Positions 5,870 through 6,920 of a stretch of 6,920 nt of DNA are shown here, one piece after another (the stretch's first letter is position 1; each line of letters starts with the position of its first letter). The stretch is from assembly GCA_029259835.1 (NCBI GenBank), contig JAJDEL010000417.1, positions 1-6,920 of the forward strand. The letters run 5' to 3'. This stretch comes from Planctomicrobium sp. (GTDB taxonomy: Bacteria; Planctomycetota; Planctomycetia; Planctomycetales; Planctomycetaceae). Made by a program: the position numbers and the translations under genes. Below the pieces are notes generated by a model that was given only the letters and a program-made list of their open reading frames with translations, ran no database searches and was not told the origin of the DNA.

Positions 5870-6920
5870 CTAAGTCGCCGAAATGTTCACGGCGCAGAAC
5901 TTGAATTCCGGGATTTTCCCGTACGGGTCCAGGGCATCCGTCGTGAGAATGTTCGCGGAGGCTTCGCGGAAGTGGAACGGGATGAAGATCGTACCTGCCT
6001 CGACAGACCGATCACTTCGAGCTGCGAGTTCGATTTCTCCGCGACGTGAAGCGACGCGGATTCTCTGGTCGTCTTCAATTCCGAAGCGTGCGAGGTCTTC
6101 TGGATTGATCGCTGCAAAAGCATTCGGTTCGAGCGCATCTAACGCGTCGCTGCGGCGAGTCATACTGCCGGTGTGCCAATGTTCAAGGACTCGTCCGGTG
6201 GTGAGAACTAGGGGGTAATGCTCATCTGGCAGTTCTTTTGCCGGTTCAAAGGAACAGGGAACAAACTTTCCACGTTTTGTCGGTGTCGGAAATCCGTCGC
6301 CGAAGAGGATTTGTTCTCCACCGCTGGTTTCTACGTCTTTACAAGGCCACAATTTGCCTGTGCTGCCGAGGGCTTTGTGGCTGAGGGTGGCATAGTTGTT
6401 CGTAAGAGATGCGAATTCGTCGAACACGGCAGAGATGTCTGGATAGTTTGCCTCGACTCCCATGCGATTGATCACTTCGCAAAGGATTTTCCAATCGAGT
6501 CTCGCCTCACCAGGGGAGTCCAACACCTGATGTCCGAGTTGAACTCGCCGGTCAGTATTCGTGTAGGTGCCAGTTTTCTCAAAGAAGCTACTCGCGGGGA
6601 GAATCACATCTGCAAATTCGGCCGTTTCTGTCAGGAAAATATCTTGAACAACAAGGAAGTCAAGATTTGCGAGTGCCTTGCGAACTTTGTTTGCGTTCGG
6701 GTCAGAGAGAAACGGATTCTCACCCATGATGTACATACCACGGATCGTCTTATCGAGCGCACCCTTCATGATCTCGACAACGGTCAGCCCTGGATTTGGA
6801 TCAAGATCAACGCCCCACGCACGTTCGAACTTTTGACGTATTTCATCCTTCGCTACAGGTTGATAGTCCGGGTAGACCATGGGGATCAATCCGGAGTCGC
6901 TGGCTCCTTGTACGTTGTTT
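5870..6920 (-). CDS. Formate dehydrogenase alpha subunit (molybdopterin oxidoreductase), C-terminal part, cut by the window edge
   Basis: This is the C-terminal 349 residues of a catalytic subunit that oxidises formate to CO2 at a bis-molybdopterin guanine dinucleotide centre. The frame stays open to base 6920, reading NNVQGASDSGLIPMVYP, a classic internal stretch of this family. A TTG at 6889 is therefore not the start. The visible part shows the end of the molybdopterin oxidoreductase domain: MYIMGENPF at 62-70, then ADVILPASSFFEKTGTYTN and DRRVQ at 103-127. The molydopterin dinucleotide-binding domain follows from about 235, with LVLTTGRVLEHWHTGSMTRR at 237-256, EPNAFAAINPEDL at 264-276 and the terminal DALDPYGKIPEFKFCAV. 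These last blocks are typical of FdhF/FdhA-type formate dehydrogenases rather than nitrate reductases. The N-terminal Fe-S and Cys/Sec active-site region lies outside the window, so cofactor, partner subunits and electron acceptor cannot be judged. The gene is convergent with the membrane protein, 109 bases away. Confidence 0.93.
   Translation of the reverse strand, partial: NNVQGASDSGLIPMVYPDYQPVAKDEIRQKFERAWGVDLDPNPGLTVVEIMKGALDKTIRGMYIMGENPFLSDPNANKVRKALANLDFLVVQDIFLTETAEFADVILPASSFFEKTGTYTNTDRRVQLGHQVLDSPGEARLDWKILCEVINRMGVEANYPDISAVFDEFASLTNNYATLSHKALGSTGKLWPCKDVETSGGEQILFGDGFPTPTKRGKFVPCSFEPAKELPDEHYPLVLTTGRVLEHWHTGSMTRRSDALDALEPNAFAAINPEDLARFGIEDDQRIRVASRRGEIELAARSDRSVEAGTIFIPFHFREASANILTTDALDPYGKIPEFKFCAVNISAT

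Noticed and set aside
5870..6889. Formate dehydrogenase part as a complete short gene starting at 6889
   Set aside because: Position 6889 is a TTG inside a conserved internal block, and the frame continues upstream to the window edge with family-typical residues.

Overview
The window holds seven protein-coding genes, two of them cut by the window edges, with short intergenic gaps. The longest gap is 204 bases (4048-4251), and no stretch over 300 bases lacks a gene. No rRNA, tRNA, CRISPR array or insertion sequence was seen. Base composition is moderate, near half G+C by eye. Four things suggest a Planctomycetes-type bacterium: a respiratory Rieske/cytochrome b pair, a GTPase with a DUF697-like tail, a large ABC-2-permease-like membrane protein with no ATPase beside it, and recurrent intergenic palindromes. 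This assignment is an inference from gene content, not proven.

Layout. On the minus strand, 1-2342 reads in transcription order as a DHH phosphoesterase (nrnA-like), a Rieske iron-sulfur protein, and cytochrome b, whose C-terminal part lies beyond base 1. Diverging from nrnA across a 112-base gap is a pterin-4a-carbinolamine dehydratase (2455-2799, plus). It is followed on the same strand by a P-loop GTPase with a hydrophobic DUF697-like C-terminus (2872-4047) and a roughly 500-residue polytopic membrane protein (4252-5760). The right end (5870-6920, minus) is the C-terminal half of a molybdopterin oxidoreductase of the formate dehydrogenase alpha type, convergent with the membrane protein.

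How the genes fit together. Rieske and cytochrome b form the core of a quinol-oxidising bc-type complex. The formate dehydrogenase subunit would feed electrons from formate into metabolism. The phosphoesterase (nano-RNA/pAp turnover) and the pterin dehydratase are housekeeping enzymes. The GTPase and the membrane protein have no firmly assigned role, and nothing here proves that they act together.

The most notable non-coding feature is a palindrome family with core ACACTT-N-AAGTGT, found in three intergenic gaps (609-642, 2813-2841, 5814-5847). Two copies carry a second small inverted repeat, AAAAC/GTTTT, immediately to the right. A separate run of CGGA motifs at about 10-base spacing lies at 4074-4107. 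No complete, clearly novel multi-gene system was found.
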